A stretch of 64,000 bases of DNA from Rhodospirillum sp047263945 (GCF_047263945.1 NZ_JBLAVB010000013.1:1-64000), one strand, 5' to 3'. Shown: positions 42,401 through 51,444, counted from the first letter of the stretch. Notes: generated by a model from the letters alone, not told the origin. Numbers and translations are program-made.

Positions 42401-43414
42401 TCAGGGAAACAGCATCAGACCCGACCGCAGGATGATTGCACCGGACACCGCGCCGAATAGGACGCAGGCCGCCATGGACAGCAGCGCCATGCGCCGACAC
42501 AATCGGGGGGAAATGGACCGCAGGCTGGGAAAGCGGCGGCCCCAGGCCAGGGGTCCCACCGCCAGCCCCGTCGCCGTGGCCACGAACAACGGCCCGTGCA
42601 GGGCGTAGCCGATGAAGCCGTATTCCGGCTTCAACAGGCAAAACGGACAATGGTGATTGGGGTTTTCGTAAACATAGAGCGAGATCACCGAGATCACGGC
42701 GGCCATGCCCAGAACGAAAGCGACGGCGCTCGCTCCCGTATAGGTCCAGGCGACCCAGTTGCCCCGCCCGGGTCCCCGTTTCACCAAGAAGGCGCCCAGG
42801 GCGAGCAGCAAGGCCAGCCCACCGAACAGCAGGCCCAAGGCCAAGGCGGGATCCAGGGCAGCCAGATCCCCCCCAATGCCCGTATTGGCCGGGGTGAACA
42901 AACGCGAACAGCAGGAGGTCACCACGTCCGCCCGCAGGTTCAGAAAATAGGCCAACTCCAGTCCGACAGCCCCCAAAGCCAAGGGCAGAACCGCGAGCAA
43001 CAGGGCATATTTCACCCGGATCAGCGGATAGTCGTAGCCCTGGCTGTCCAGATGATCGAGGGCCAGCCAAAGGCAGGCGGCAAAGAAGACACCGATCCGC
43101 AGCATCAGGGCGGGCATACCGAAGCCATTGACCCGCAGAGTCCCCGCCGCGCACATGGCACCGACGAACTGCGAGGCCATGCGGTCGGCGTTATAGACGA
43201 ACAGCACCAGCGCAACCCCCTGCACTGCCAGGGCAAAGCCCACCAGGGTTGAACTCAAATAGGTTCCGCGCTCCAGCCGCAACTGGGATGCCGCGCCGTT
43301 GGTGGGATCCCAATGGCGCAGCACCCGCGCGCCAAAGACCGCGCCTCCTCCCAGGGCCAGGGTGGTCAGCAATGAGGACAGCAACAGGGCCAGGATGGCG
43401 GGTTGGAAGATCAT
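42401..43414 (-). CDS. Polytopic membrane protein with HHCPFC motif
   Basis: A 337-residue inner-membrane protein with about eight hydrophobic segments. Between two of them lies N-H-H-C-P-F-C, with cysteines at about 256 and 259, which is a plausible metal or thiol site. A second C-C pair occurs near residue 168 (T-S-C-C-S). I recognise the gene only as one that recurs next to NosL/ABC genes; no function is known. The ATG overlaps the stop of the ATPase gene (ATGA). Context suggests a part of copper handling or of the ABC complex. Confidence 0.7.
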   Translation of the reverse strand: MIFQPAILALLLSSLLTTLALGGGAVFGARVLRHWDPTNGAASQLRLERGTYLSSTLVGFALAVQGVALVLFVYNADRMASQFVGAMCAAGTLRVNGFGMPALMLRIGVFFAACLWLALDHLDSQGYDYPLIRVKYALLLAVLPLALGAVGLELAYFLNLRADVVTSCCSRLFTPANTGIGGDLAALDPALALGLLFGGLALLLALGAFLVKRGPGRGNWVAWTYTGASAVAFVLGMAAVISVISLYVYENPNHHCPFCLLKPEYGFIGYALHGPLFVATATGLAVGPLAWGRRFPSLRSISPRLCRRMALLSMAACVLFGAVSGAIILRSGLMLFP

Positions 43415-44163
43415 CGCGTGCCCCCTCTACCCAACCCGGCGAGACCGGCGGGACCGGGCTCGTCCCCGGCGATCCGGCCATCCCGGAGCGTCACCACCCG
43501 GTCCACGGAGGCGCATTCCCAGACCCGGGGATCGTGGCTGGTCATCAGCACCATGCGCCCCTCGTCGCGGAAATGGCCGACGATCTCCAGAAAGCGGCTG
43601 GCCAAAGCGCTGTCCAGGTTGGCTGTGGGTTCGTCGGCGATGAGCACCGGCGGGTCGTTGACCATGGCCCGGGCGATGGCCACCCGCTGAACCTCACCGC
43701 CGGACAGCAACTCGACAGGAGTTCGCGCCTTGTGACCGACATCCAGGCGCTCCATCCAAGCGGTGGCGCGGGCGATGATCTCCCGCCGCCCCAGGCCCAG
43801 GGGATAGGCCGGAAGCATGACGTTTTCGAGCGCACTCAGCCCATGGATGAGATTGAAGCTCTGGAAGACAAAGCCGAAGGTCCGCCGCCGCAGAAGGGTG
43901 AGGAAGCGTTCCGGCAGAGCGGAAATGTCCCGCACCTCCGCCGTCTCCGGGTCCCGCATATGGATCCGTCCACTGGTCGGTCGGGAGAGGCAGCCAACCA
44001 GGGACAACAGGGTGCTCTTGCCCGACCCACTGGGGCCACGCAGCACCGTCACTCCCTGTCCTTCCAGGGTCAAGTCAAGCCCATGGAGAGCGGTGAAGGC
44101 GTTTTCCTCCCCCTCGTTATGGGTTTTGGTTACGGCTTTGAAGCTCAGCAGCGGATTGTTCAT
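43411..44163 (-). CDS. MacB/LolD-type ABC transporter, ATP-binding protein
   Basis: A 250-residue ATPase. Walker A is G-P-S-G-S-G-K-S-T-L, the signature is L-S-G-G-E-V-Q-R, and Walker B is V-L-I-A-D-E-P-T-A-N-L-D, with switch histidine in T-S-H-D. This is the LolD/MacB/FtsE class that works with FtsX-type permeases such as its neighbour at 44178. Such complexes act on envelope substrates, not by channel transport. The ATG at 44163 has a GGGAGGGG site. It differs from NosF, the usual ATPase of nos clusters. Confidence 0.9.
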   Translation of the reverse strand: MNNPLLSFKAVTKTHNEGEENAFTALHGLDLTLEGQGVTVLRGPSGSGKSTLLSLVGCLSRPTSGRIHMRDPETAEVRDISALPERFLTLLRRRTFGFVFQSFNLIHGLSALENVMLPAYPLGLGRREIIARATAWMERLDVGHKARTPVELLSGGEVQRVAIARAMVNDPPVLIADEPTANLDSALASRFLEIVGHFRDEGRMVLMTSHDPRVWECASVDRVVTLRDGRIAGDEPGPAGLAGLGRGGTR

Positions 44164-44177
44164 GTCATCCCCTCCCC

Positions 44178-45335
44178 TCAGCGCATCACGGTGTCGGGGT
44201 CGACCACGGCGGCGCGCCAGATGGGCACCAGGGTCGCCGCCAGGTAAGGGCCGACGGTCAGCAGGAAAAGGGTCAGAACCCGCGCCCCATCGATCCGGGG
44301 GGTCAGGTGGATCTGCGGATAAAGCACCGCCCATCCCTGAAGCACGGGCCGCAGCAGCCCGGCGGAAAAAAAGAAAACATGGAGATAGGCCAGCAGATAC
44401 CCAGCCAGGAAGGCGAACAAGGAAACCAGAGCGCTTTCCCACAAGCGGGCGCGGATGACCTCGCCGGTCTCCCAGCCGATGGCCTTGAGGATACCGATCT
44501 CGCGCCGTTCCTCCGGCGATTGGCCCGAGGCCTTGTCCCAAGCCAGGATCATGAAGGCGAGGATGGCCCCCCCCATCAGGGCCAGCAGGATCCCCTCGCG
44601 CCAGTCGAACAGAGCGTCATAGGTCCGCAGGATGTCCCGCCGGGTGATGAAGCGGCAGTCCGGCAGGACCAGGGCGGCCTTCTCCACGATCTTGGTGATT
44701 TCCCGGGGATTGCGCACCCCCAGGGCAAGGTCGGTGAAGACTCCGTCGGGCAGGGCATGGAACGCGCGGAAATCGGCCTCCGACAGGACCACCAGATCGG
44801 CGGAAACCAGTTCGGACGCGGTTGGAAGCACCGCCTCCACCCGCAGTTTGAACAAACGTCCTTGAGGGTTCAGCAGGAACAGCCAGCCCCCAGGCGCAAC
44901 GCCACGGGACCGGGCCACCCCTCCCCCGATCCGCACAAAGCCCGGCTCCGGTGGCGTACCATAGGCTCCGCCCCCCCCTCTCCCCGAAGGGACCAGCATG
45001 GTGTAATTGGCGCCATTGGCCGTGTCGTAAAAATAACCCCACAGCCGTCCCTCGGCCCATTGCACCCCGCGAATGGCGCGCAGGGCCTCCAGCCCGCCCG
45101 CGTCGATCAGGGCATGACGCCCCATGACCATGCGCTGGACGGTGACCTCTGGTGCTCCCGCCAGCGCTCGGACCGCCTCTTCCCGCAAAGCGCCGGTGAA
45201 CAGGGTCACCGAAGCGAGCACGAAGAGGATCGCCGTGTAAACCAGAAGCAGGCCCAGGTTGCGCGCCTTGCGCCGGGCCATGGAGGCCAAGGTGTAGTCG
45301 ATCATCAGGATCTGAACGCGAAGCCAGCGAATCAT
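44178..45335 (-). CDS. FtsX-type ABC transporter permease
   Basis: A 385-residue permease with one N-terminal membrane helix (about 25-48), a large periplasmic domain (about 50-255), and three C-terminal helices, the FtsX/MacB-like layout. The cytoplasmic E-R-R-E-I-G-I-L-K-A-I-G-W segment that contacts the ATPase lies near residue 290. The ATG overlaps the stop of the small gene before it (ATGA). It is the membrane half of the ABC complex in the NosL operon. Confidence 0.9.
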   Translation of the reverse strand: MIRWLRVQILMIDYTLASMARRKARNLGLLLVYTAILFVLASVTLFTGALREEAVRALAGAPEVTVQRMVMGRHALIDAGGLEALRAIRGVQWAEGRLWGYFYDTANGANYTMLVPSGRGGGGAYGTPPEPGFVRIGGGVARSRGVAPGGWLFLLNPQGRLFKLRVEAVLPTASELVSADLVVLSEADFRAFHALPDGVFTDLALGVRNPREITKIVEKAALVLPDCRFITRRDILRTYDALFDWREGILLALMGGAILAFMILAWDKASGQSPEERREIGILKAIGWETGEVIRARLWESALVSLFAFLAGYLLAYLHVFFFSAGLLRPVLQGWAVLYPQIHLTPRIDGARVLTLFLLTVGPYLAATLVPIWRAAVVDPDTVMR

Positions 45336-45721
45336 TCCGATGCCTCCCCGCTGGCAGATGCCTCTCCCTTGGTCAGAGAAGCTTGACCCCAGGGTGTGGG
45401 TGGCCCGATCAACGAGCCGCTGGGAAAATGGTCCAGGGCCAGGGGATGGTCTTGAAAGGGCGTGTGGAGATCAGCCAGGGACGGATTGCGGGTGTAACGG
45501 GCCTCGGTGAATAGGGCGAGGTCCGTCAGGCCCAAATCCGCAACCACCTGGGCTGTCACGCCTCTGTCCTCGTTCCCCCGAAGGGCGGCGTCAAGAACCG
45601 TGCCGAGGATAGCGGTCAGACCACCGGCCAAAAGAACGAGGGCGACCACCGCACGATTTGGTGGAAAGGGAGAACCGCCCGACCGGGCAGACCCGGTCTG
45701 GCGCGCCACGGGAAAAGTCAT
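45332..45721 (-). CDS. Small membrane-anchored hypothetical protein of the NosL operon
   Basis: A 129-residue protein with one hydrophobic segment (about residues 24-43) and a periplasmic tail. It has no domain I recognise. The gene overlaps the permease start by four bases, so it is translationally coupled. The second half (A-L-F-T-E-A-R-Y-T-R-N-P-S, then H-F-P-S-G-S) looks like a real exported domain, not random sequence. The start ATG at 45721 lacks a strong ribosome site. Confidence 0.55.
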   Translation of the reverse strand: MTFPVARQTGSARSGGSPFPPNRAVVALVLLAGGLTAILGTVLDAALRGNEDRGVTAQVVADLGLTDLALFTEARYTRNPSLADLHTPFQDHPLALDHFPSGSLIGPPTPWGQASLTKGEASASGEASE

Positions 45722-45806
45722 GGGGACCGTCGATTCATAGGGAAAAGGACAGGGGACGACCGGGTCCCCATGCCTTCCCCCTGAAGGGACGGTCGGCGAA
45801 CCCGGA

Positions 45807-46190
45807 TCAGAGGGCGCGGAAGATCACCGGAGGACCACGGGACCGTACAGCCCGCACCGGTTCAGCGCAGCGAGCGTCGGCGGAAGCCGAAAATAGGACG
45901 GTACGCCCCTCGGTGGGACAGCCGATCCGGGGCTCCAAGGGCGGGGCCGCAGCCGTCCCCATGGCCAAGGCCATGCAGACCGGACAATTCGACCCGCTGG
46001 CGTCCCCATGGGGAGTGGATCCGGAGTCATCGGAAGGGGAGGAAGATACAGCCAACCAATCCAGAGCTCGGCAGAAGGACGGCCCCCCGTATTGGCTCGC
46101 CTCGGCCGCAGTGATGGGCGCCGAAATCCGCAGGACCAGAGCGAAAACCGAGACCAAGATCAGAATGTGCCGCAACATGCCGTTCCGCAT
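45807..46190 (-). CDS. Small exported protein with CPVC motif (DUF2946-like)
   Basis: A 127-residue protein with an N-terminal hydrophobic segment (about residues 7-28) and a mature part with C-P-V-C-M-A-L-A-M-G near residues 69-78. Small exported proteins with a C-x-x-C followed by a hydrophobic patch are common near copper genes. Identity with the DUF2946 family is only suggested. The ATG at 46190 has a GGAGGGG site. It is the first gene of the NosL/SCO operon. Confidence 0.5.
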   Translation of the reverse strand: MRNGMLRHILILVSVFALVLRISAPITAAEASQYGGPSFCRALDWLAVSSSPSDDSGSTPHGDASGSNCPVCMALAMGTAAAPPLEPRIGCPTEGRTVLFSASADARCAEPVRAVRSRGPPVIFRAL

Positions 46191-46270
46191 GACCCCTCCA
46201 AGCCGCCCCCTTTCCCCAAGGTCGGCTCCCCCTTATACGGCAATACCCCCATTAGGTGAATGGAGAATTG

Positions 46271-47341
46271 TCAATCATCCGACTGCGGGGGGCGGATGGA
46301 GGTCCCCCAGTTTCCCAGGAAGGCCTTCCTTTTCATCGTATCCAGATAGACCAGCAACCCCGGCCCCAACTTGATGGGAACGGGGGCGACGCGGATTCCC
46401 TCGGTCAAGGCACGCACGGCATCCTGAACGCGGGCGCTTTCCGCAAGGGGGATCAGGGAGGACGTCGTCCCCATCAACGACTGCCCCACCGTCGACAGCA
46501 AAAACTGGACGAAGGCTGTCGCCGCGCGGGGCACGGGTGTTTTCTTCAAAATGAAGACAGAACGGGACATGACCAAGGTGTAGTCGGACATGAAATGGAC
46601 CCCGATCCGGGGGTCACGGGACGCGCGATCCAGGGCGTAGGATCCGATGACGTTATAGGCCAGAACCAGGGTGCCGTTGGCGACCTGGTCCATCATTTCC
46701 TCCGAGCAGCAGAAAAGGCGCACCCTTGCCCGCCCCAGGCTTTCCACCAACCGGGCGGCGTTTTGCCCCTGGATCTCGTCCTGGGTCGCAAAAAGATACC
46801 CCACACCGGAGAAATAGACGTCGAAAGTTCCCAGATGGCCATCGAAGAAGTCTGGATCATCGCGGATCATGCTCGCCAAATCGGAGTGACTGGAAGGCAG
46901 TTCTCTCCCGACAAAGGCAGCCTTGTTGTAGACCAGGGACACGGGCTCATAGGTGAAGCCCAGCAGTTCTCCCCGCCAACGGGCCCATTCCGGGGGGAAG
47001 TCCCCGGCCTGGAAGTCGAGCGGCAGGGCAAGCCCTTGATTCACCAGATCCACTTGCAGATCCATAGCCGAACTGATCACCACATCGGCCTCAAAATCCG
47101 CACGGTTCCAATTGGCGAGCACCTCCTCATACAGTTCCGAAGTGTTGAACTCGCGGTACTCGATACGGATGTCCGGACGATGCGCCTCGAAGGCCTCGAT
47201 CAGGGGCATGAAGGCCCTGGAATCCGTCGCGCTGTAGACATGGACGACCACCGGTTTCTGCGCCTGAGCCAGTCCAGCCCCCCAAGCCAGAAAGGCGAAC
47301 AGCCCCACAAACAAGGTCCGGAGCAGGCCTATCGATTTCAT
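46271..47341 (-). CDS. Periplasmic solute-binding protein coupled to a two-component system
   Basis: A 356-residue protein with a signal peptide (cleavage near A-Q-A-Q at about 26-29) and the fold pattern of iron/thiamine-type extracellular solute-binding proteins: V-V-V-H-V-Y-S-A-T-D, then V-V-I-S-S-A-M-D, F-T-Y-E-P-V-S-L-V-Y-N and a C-terminal V-Y-L-D-T-M-K-R. No permease or ATPase accompanies it. Its ATG overlaps the stop of the sensor kinase gene (ATGA). It may present a ligand to the sensor kinase instead of feeding a transporter. Confidence 0.75.
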   Translation of the reverse strand: MKSIGLLRTLFVGLFAFLAWGAGLAQAQKPVVVHVYSATDSRAFMPLIEAFEAHRPDIRIEYREFNTSELYEEVLANWNRADFEADVVISSAMDLQVDLVNQGLALPLDFQAGDFPPEWARWRGELLGFTYEPVSLVYNKAAFVGRELPSSHSDLASMIRDDPDFFDGHLGTFDVYFSGVGYLFATQDEIQGQNAARLVESLGRARVRLFCCSEEMMDQVANGTLVLAYNVIGSYALDRASRDPRIGVHFMSDYTLVMSRSVFILKKTPVPRAATAFVQFLLSTVGQSLMGTTSSLIPLAESARVQDAVRALTEGIRVAPVPIKLGPGLLVYLDTMKRKAFLGNWGTSIRPPQSDD

Positions 47342-48852
47342 AACGTCATCTCCCCTGACCCTGGTCCAGCCCCTGGCCCTGGTCCTGGCCCCTCGGGGAA
47401 GCGGATATCCACAGCCAAACCGCCGAGGCGAGACTCCCCCAGGGTCAATTGAGCGCCATGGGCCTGGGCCACGGCCCGGACAATGGCCAATCCCAGCCCC
47501 GAACTCTGTCCACTCCGTCCGGTCCCGGCTCCCTGTCCAGTCCCATTCCCGGCCTCACTCCCCATGGAGCGGAAGCGCTCCAGGGCGGCCTCCCGACGGT
47601 CCGGGCGGATACCGGGTCCGGCATCCTCCACCAGCAAACCAATGACCGGCATGCCGCCTCCCTCCGCCGCCTCGCGATAGAGGGTGATGTCCACCCGGTT
47701 TTCCAAGGGACCATGTTTGGCGGCATTATCCAACAGGTTGCGCAGGGCTTCACGTAGAGACACCGGATCCCCGGCAATCCAGGCCCCTCCCTTGGGTAAA
47801 GAGGTCGTCTCCAGCCCGTATTCCAGATCCGAGGACAGGCTGTGTCGCAGGGTATCCTCCAGGACGGCCCGGGCCAGGGCCACCAGATCCACCGCCTGAA
47901 GGGGCGTGTTCTCTCCCCGGTGGATGACCATGGCATGGGCCAAAAGCTGGTTGGTCAGCCGGGCCGTGCGGTTGGCTTGATCCTGGGCCCGGGCGAGCCG
48001 GTTGGCCAGGGCTTCCGGATCGCTTTGGCGGCTGGCGGAATCCAGGGTTCCCTGCAACGCACCAAGGGCCGTCCGGGTCTGGTGGGCCACGTCAGCGATG
48101 AAGGTCTGTGTGTGCTGCTGATTGACAGCCAGACGCTGGATGAAGCCATTGATGGCAGAGATCAGCGCCTCCACTTCCCGGGGGGGCATGGCGGCCAAAG
48201 GTGTCATGTCCGTGGGCTCTCGCCTGCTCAGGTCCTGTTCGATGGCATTCAGGGGGGCGAGCGCCCGGTTGATACCCAAACCGACGAAAGCCAATCCCAC
48301 AAGACTGAGAAAAACAAGCATGGCCAATCCATTGGTGATCAGAGAGCGTTCCAGGGCATCCCGGGCCAAACGGGTATGCCCTACCTGGGCAATGATCCAA
48401 CGGGCATCTCCACCCCCCGGCAGGCGGCGCCCCAGGAAAATGAAGCGCACCTCCTCGCCGCTCCATGAGGCGTCCACGTAGCGGGGCCGGGTGGAGGGAA
48501 CCAGATTTCCAGCCATTGGCAATTCGGACTCGCCGGTCAAAGTCACCCCGGTATCCAGGAAAATGCGGTAGAAAACCCGATCATCCGGGGCCAGGCCCAG
48601 CATCTCCAGGGCCGAATAGGGAATGTCAACGGTGGTGCCCCCGGGCAAAACATAGCTGCGTTCCAGGATCGCCAGCGCCGCCCCATTGAGCAGCAGGTCG
48701 TAGGTGCCATTGGCAGCGTTCCGGGCGTAGGTCCAAAGGGCCACAGCGGCCAGACCAATGATCAGGACAAACCCCGTGGCCATGCGCACCAGCAGACGGC
48801 GACGCAGGGAAAAGCGGCGCGGAGCCGTGCGTTTGAACGCGTTAATCCCCAA
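47338..48852 (-). CDS. TctE-type sensor histidine kinase
   Basis: A 504-residue kinase. It has an N-terminal membrane helix (about 24-46), a periplasmic domain (about 47-172), a second helix (about 175-197), HAMP, a dimerisation domain with H257 in V-A-H-Q-T-R-T-A-L, and an ATPase domain with N-L-L-D-N-A-A-K-H, D-A-G-P-G-I and G-L-G-L-A-I-V. The H-box has alanine where proline is usual (T-A-L for T-P-L). The C-terminal tail is rich in Gly-Pro. The start is TTG with a GAGAGGAAG site and overlaps the response-regulator stop. It probably senses a carboxylate and controls tctCBA. Confidence 0.85.
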   Translation of the reverse strand: MGINAFKRTAPRRFSLRRRLLVRMATGFVLIIGLAAVALWTYARNAANGTYDLLLNGAALAILERSYVLPGGTTVDIPYSALEMLGLAPDDRVFYRIFLDTGVTLTGESELPMAGNLVPSTRPRYVDASWSGEEVRFIFLGRRLPGGGDARWIIAQVGHTRLARDALERSLITNGLAMLVFLSLVGLAFVGLGINRALAPLNAIEQDLSRREPTDMTPLAAMPPREVEALISAINGFIQRLAVNQQHTQTFIADVAHQTRTALGALQGTLDSASRQSDPEALANRLARAQDQANRTARLTNQLLAHAMVIHRGENTPLQAVDLVALARAVLEDTLRHSLSSDLEYGLETTSLPKGGAWIAGDPVSLREALRNLLDNAAKHGPLENRVDITLYREAAEGGGMPVIGLLVEDAGPGIRPDRREAALERFRSMGSEAGNGTGQGAGTGRSGQSSGLGLAIVRAVAQAHGAQLTLGESRLGGLAVDIRFPEGPGPGPGAGPGSGEMTL

Positions 48853-49567
48853 GGCCTCGGTCTTCCTCTCCCTCTCTGTCTCCGTCGCCCGGTCCCTCCC
48901 CCTCGACGATATCGGCGATATAGCCCAGGCCCCGGGCCGTCTTGACCACCAGGGGAGAACCCTGAGTCTTGCGCCGCAACCGGGTGACGGCCTGTTCTAT
49001 CGCGTTCAGGCTGGGCGCTTCCTCGAAGGTATAGATCTTGTCGGCCAGATCTTCCTTGGTCAGGACCCGGCCCAGATTGCCCAGGAACACCTCCAACAGC
49101 TGAACCTCCCGGGCGCGCAGCTCCAGGTCTCGGCCATCGACCGTAGCCCGCTTGGCCGCCCGGTCGAAGGTGAAGTTCCCAAAGCCCACCGCATTGCTTG
49201 CCGCACCCGAGCGACGCCGGGCCAGCACCCGGCACCGGGCTGACAGTTCCCGGAAATCGAAGGGCTTGATCAGATAGTCGTCGGCCCCAGCATCCAAACC
49301 GATGACCCTGTCGTCGATCTCCGACCGGGCGGTCAGCACCAGAACAGGGGTGGTGTCCTGGCGGGCACGGAGGGAGCGAAGAATGTCGTACCCATTGCGA
49401 CCGGGCAGGTTGATGTCGAGCAACACCAAATCGAAGCGCTTATGGCGCAACAGGTCATTGGCCACCTCGCCATTTTCTTCCCGGTCAATGGCGTGGCCTT
49501 CCGCCGTCAAGCGCTCGACCACGGCCTCGGCCAGGTCATCATTATCTTCCACCAGCAGGATTCTCAT
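48842..49567 (-). CDS. TctD-type OmpR-family response regulator
   Basis: A 241-residue regulator with receiver domain (L-L-V-E-D-N-D-D at the N-terminus, phosphoacceptor D51 in L-L-D-I-N-L-P-G, switch T in L-T-A-R-S, lysine in I-K-P-F-D) and an OmpR-type winged helix in the C-terminal half (about residues 135-225). The C-terminal 15 residues are strongly acidic and Gly-rich. It is divergent from tctC; a DNA site near the G-rich tract is likely. Confidence 0.92.
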   Translation of the reverse strand: MRILLVEDNDDLAEAVVERLTAEGHAIDREENGEVANDLLRHKRFDLVLLDINLPGRNGYDILRSLRARQDTTPVLVLTARSEIDDRVIGLDAGADDYLIKPFDFRELSARCRVLARRRSGAASNAVGFGNFTFDRAAKRATVDGRDLELRAREVQLLEVFLGNLGRVLTKEDLADKIYTFEEAPSLNAIEQAVTRLRRKTQGSPLVVKTARGLGYIADIVEGEGPGDGDREGEEDRGLGD

Positions 49568-49615
49568 GGGGGCATCTTAATCCGGCCCTGCGGCCTGACA
49601 AGCCGCTTTCATACA

Positions 49616-49677
49616 AGGGGGAGGCGGGGGCGGGGGCGGGGGCGGGGGGCGGGGGCGGGGGGCGGGGGCGGGGGAGG
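49616..49677. repeat. G-rich tandem tract (GGGGGC)n
   Basis: About 60 bases of almost pure G on the plus strand, with runs of four to six G separated by single C residues. It lies 49 bases after the start of the response regulator gene (on its upstream side) and 165 bases before tctC. It can form G-quadruplexes and is likely to vary in length by slippage, in the shared control region of the two divergent units. Confidence 0.9.
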
Positions 49678-49841
49678 AAAGGAACGGGACCGAGTCAGCT
49701 TCGCGTCAGCTTTGGGTCAAACGCCGGTCAGGTCTGGGGGCTACTGTAGCAACCTGAGGCATAAATAAGAGTCTCTGCAACGGACTTCCGCCTCCGGTAA
49801 ACAAACAGCAAAACAGTATAATCCCAAGGGAGGGACCCCTC

Positions 49842-50813
49842 ATGAAGATGCTCAAGGTAGCCGCCGCGCTGCTTCTGTCCACCACGCTCGCGGGCCAAGT
49901 TCTGGCCGCCGACATTGAACATCCCGAATGTATCGCCCCGGCCAAGCCCGGTGGCGGCTTCGACCTGACCTGCCGCGTCGCCCAACAGGGCCTGATGGAT
50001 ACCTTCGGCAAGCCCTTGCAGGTCACCTTCATGCCCGGCGGTATCGGCGCCGTGGCGATTAGCCAGTTCAACACCACCCGCACCGATGACCCCAACGCCA
50101 TCGTCGCCTTCTCCTCCGGCTCCCTGCTGAACATGGCGACGGGCAAATATGGCGAATGGACGGAAAAGGACGTGCGCTTCCTGGCCACGGCAGGCGCAGA
50201 CTTTGGCGCCGTCGTGGTCCCGGGTGACAGCCCCTACAAGACCCTTGACGCCCTTATGGACGCCATCAAGGCCGATCCCCAGGCGGTGGTCATCGGCGCC
50301 GGTGGCTCCGTTGGATCCCAGGATTGGATGAAGGCTGCCCTGCTGTTCAAATCCGTCGGCCAGGATCCGCGCAAAATGCGGTACGTCGCCTTCGACGGTG
50401 GCGGCGATGCTATCGCCGGCCTGCTTGGTGGCTCCATCCAACTGTACATGGGCGACGTGGGTGAGATGGTCTCCCACATCGGTACGGGTACCATGAACGT
50501 CCTTGCCGTCATGTCGCCCGAGCGCCTGGGTCCTCCCTTCGCCGATATCCCGACCACCAAGGAATTGGGGTATCCCGACGCGGAATGGACCATCCTGCGC
50601 GGCTACTACATGGGCAAGAACGTGTCCGACGATGCCTACAACGCCTGGGTGGCTGCCTTCGAGAAGGCCTATGCCGACCCCGCCTTCGCGACCCTGCAGA
50701 AAGACAAGGGCCTGATGCCGCTGAACATGGCTGGGGCGGAATTGTCCGACTCCATCAAGATCCGCGTCGAAAAAATGCGGACCATCGCCAAGGAAGCCGG
50801 GCTGATTAAGTAA
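49842..50813 (+). CDS. tctC: Tripartite tricarboxylate transporter, binding protein
   Basis: A 323-residue TctC/Bug-family periplasmic protein. The signal peptide is residues 1-24 (ending V-L-A-A). The mature protein begins with P-E-C-I-A-P-A-K-P-G-G-G-F-D-L-T, typical of the family's ligand-binding loop, and has V-I-G-A-G-G-S-V-G-S and G-Y-P-D-A-E-W-T-I-L-R-G-Y-Y. It binds citrate or another carboxylate. The ATG has a GGGAGGG site. A strong hairpin follows the gene. Confidence 0.92.
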   Translation: MKMLKVAAALLLSTTLAGQVLAADIEHPECIAPAKPGGGFDLTCRVAQQGLMDTFGKPLQVTFMPGGIGAVAISQFNTTRTDDPNAIVAFSSGSLLNMATGKYGEWTEKDVRFLATAGADFGAVVVPGDSPYKTLDALMDAIKADPQAVVIGAGGSVGSQDWMKAALLFKSVGQDPRKMRYVAFDGGGDAIAGLLGGSIQLYMGDVGEMVSHIGTGTMNVLAVMSPERLGPPFADIPTTKELGYPDAEWTILRGYYMGKNVSDDAYNAWVAAFEKAYADPAFATLQKDKGLMPLNMAGAELSDSIKIRVEKMRTIAKEAGLIK

Positions 50814-50880
50814 GCCCAAGCCAAAGGCCCACCCCGGACGACAACGTCTCTCTCCGTTTTCGTCCAGAGTGGTTGCGGTT

Positions 50881-50906
50881 CCCCACCCTGCCCTTTCAGG
50901 GTGGGG
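50881..50906 (+). promoter_or_regulatory. Stable stem-loop between tctC and tctB
   Basis: CCCCACCCTG (50881-50890) pairs with CAGGGTGGGG (50897-50906), a perfect 10-base-pair stem with a 6-base loop. No T-run follows, so it is more likely an mRNA-stabilising element protecting the tctC transcript, with reduced expression of tctB and tctA, than a terminator. Confidence 0.7.
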
Positions 50907-50993
50907 GCCGCCTTCCCCTTGGCGGACTGCGGGCCATCTATCGGCCCCACACATTTTTTCGCCAAACATTTCTTTCGATTGGAGCGCCATGAC

Positions 50994-51434
50994 ATGGCCG
51001 ACCGGATTTTCTCCGGGCTCTTGCTGTTGGTGTCGATCGGCTATGGCGTCATGGCCTTCACCGTCATCAAGGCCCCTTTCCAATACGACCCCTTGGGACC
51101 GGAATCCTGGCCCCGCATTCTGTCCGTTGTCGCCGCCCTATGCTGCCTGGGCCTGTTGGCCCGCCCCGATACGGATCGCTTTGACATTGAGGGCAAGACA
51201 TTGACCCGACTGGTCGTTCTGGTCCTCCTGCTCGCAGCCTACGCCGCCCTGTTCCAGCCCCTGGGCTTCGTCCTCGCTACTTTCCTGTTCTGCGCCGTCT
51301 TGGCCCGGATCCTGGGCGCCACCATGGGTCATGGCCTGATTTTCGGCTTGGCTACGGGCATCCTGGGGTACGGCGTTGGCTCCATCCTGCTGGAGTTGAA
51401 CCTTCCAGCGGGTCCGCTCCGTGCGTTGATGTGA
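50994..51434 (+). CDS. tctB: Tripartite tricarboxylate transporter, small membrane subunit
   Basis: A 146-residue membrane protein with four hydrophobic segments, of the TctB family. The segment D-P-L-G-P-E-S-W-P-R-I-L between helices 1 and 2 is the family's conserved mark. The ATG at 50994 has a GGAG site nine bases upstream; the ten-base gap to tctA is typical. It forms the small half of the TctAB membrane complex. Confidence 0.88.
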   Translation: MADRIFSGLLLLVSIGYGVMAFTVIKAPFQYDPLGPESWPRILSVVAALCCLGLLARPDTDRFDIEGKTLTRLVVLVLLLAAYAALFQPLGFVLATFLFCAVLARILGATMGHGLIFGLATGILGYGVGSILLELNLPAGPLRALM

Positions 51435-51444
51435 GGATCCGACC

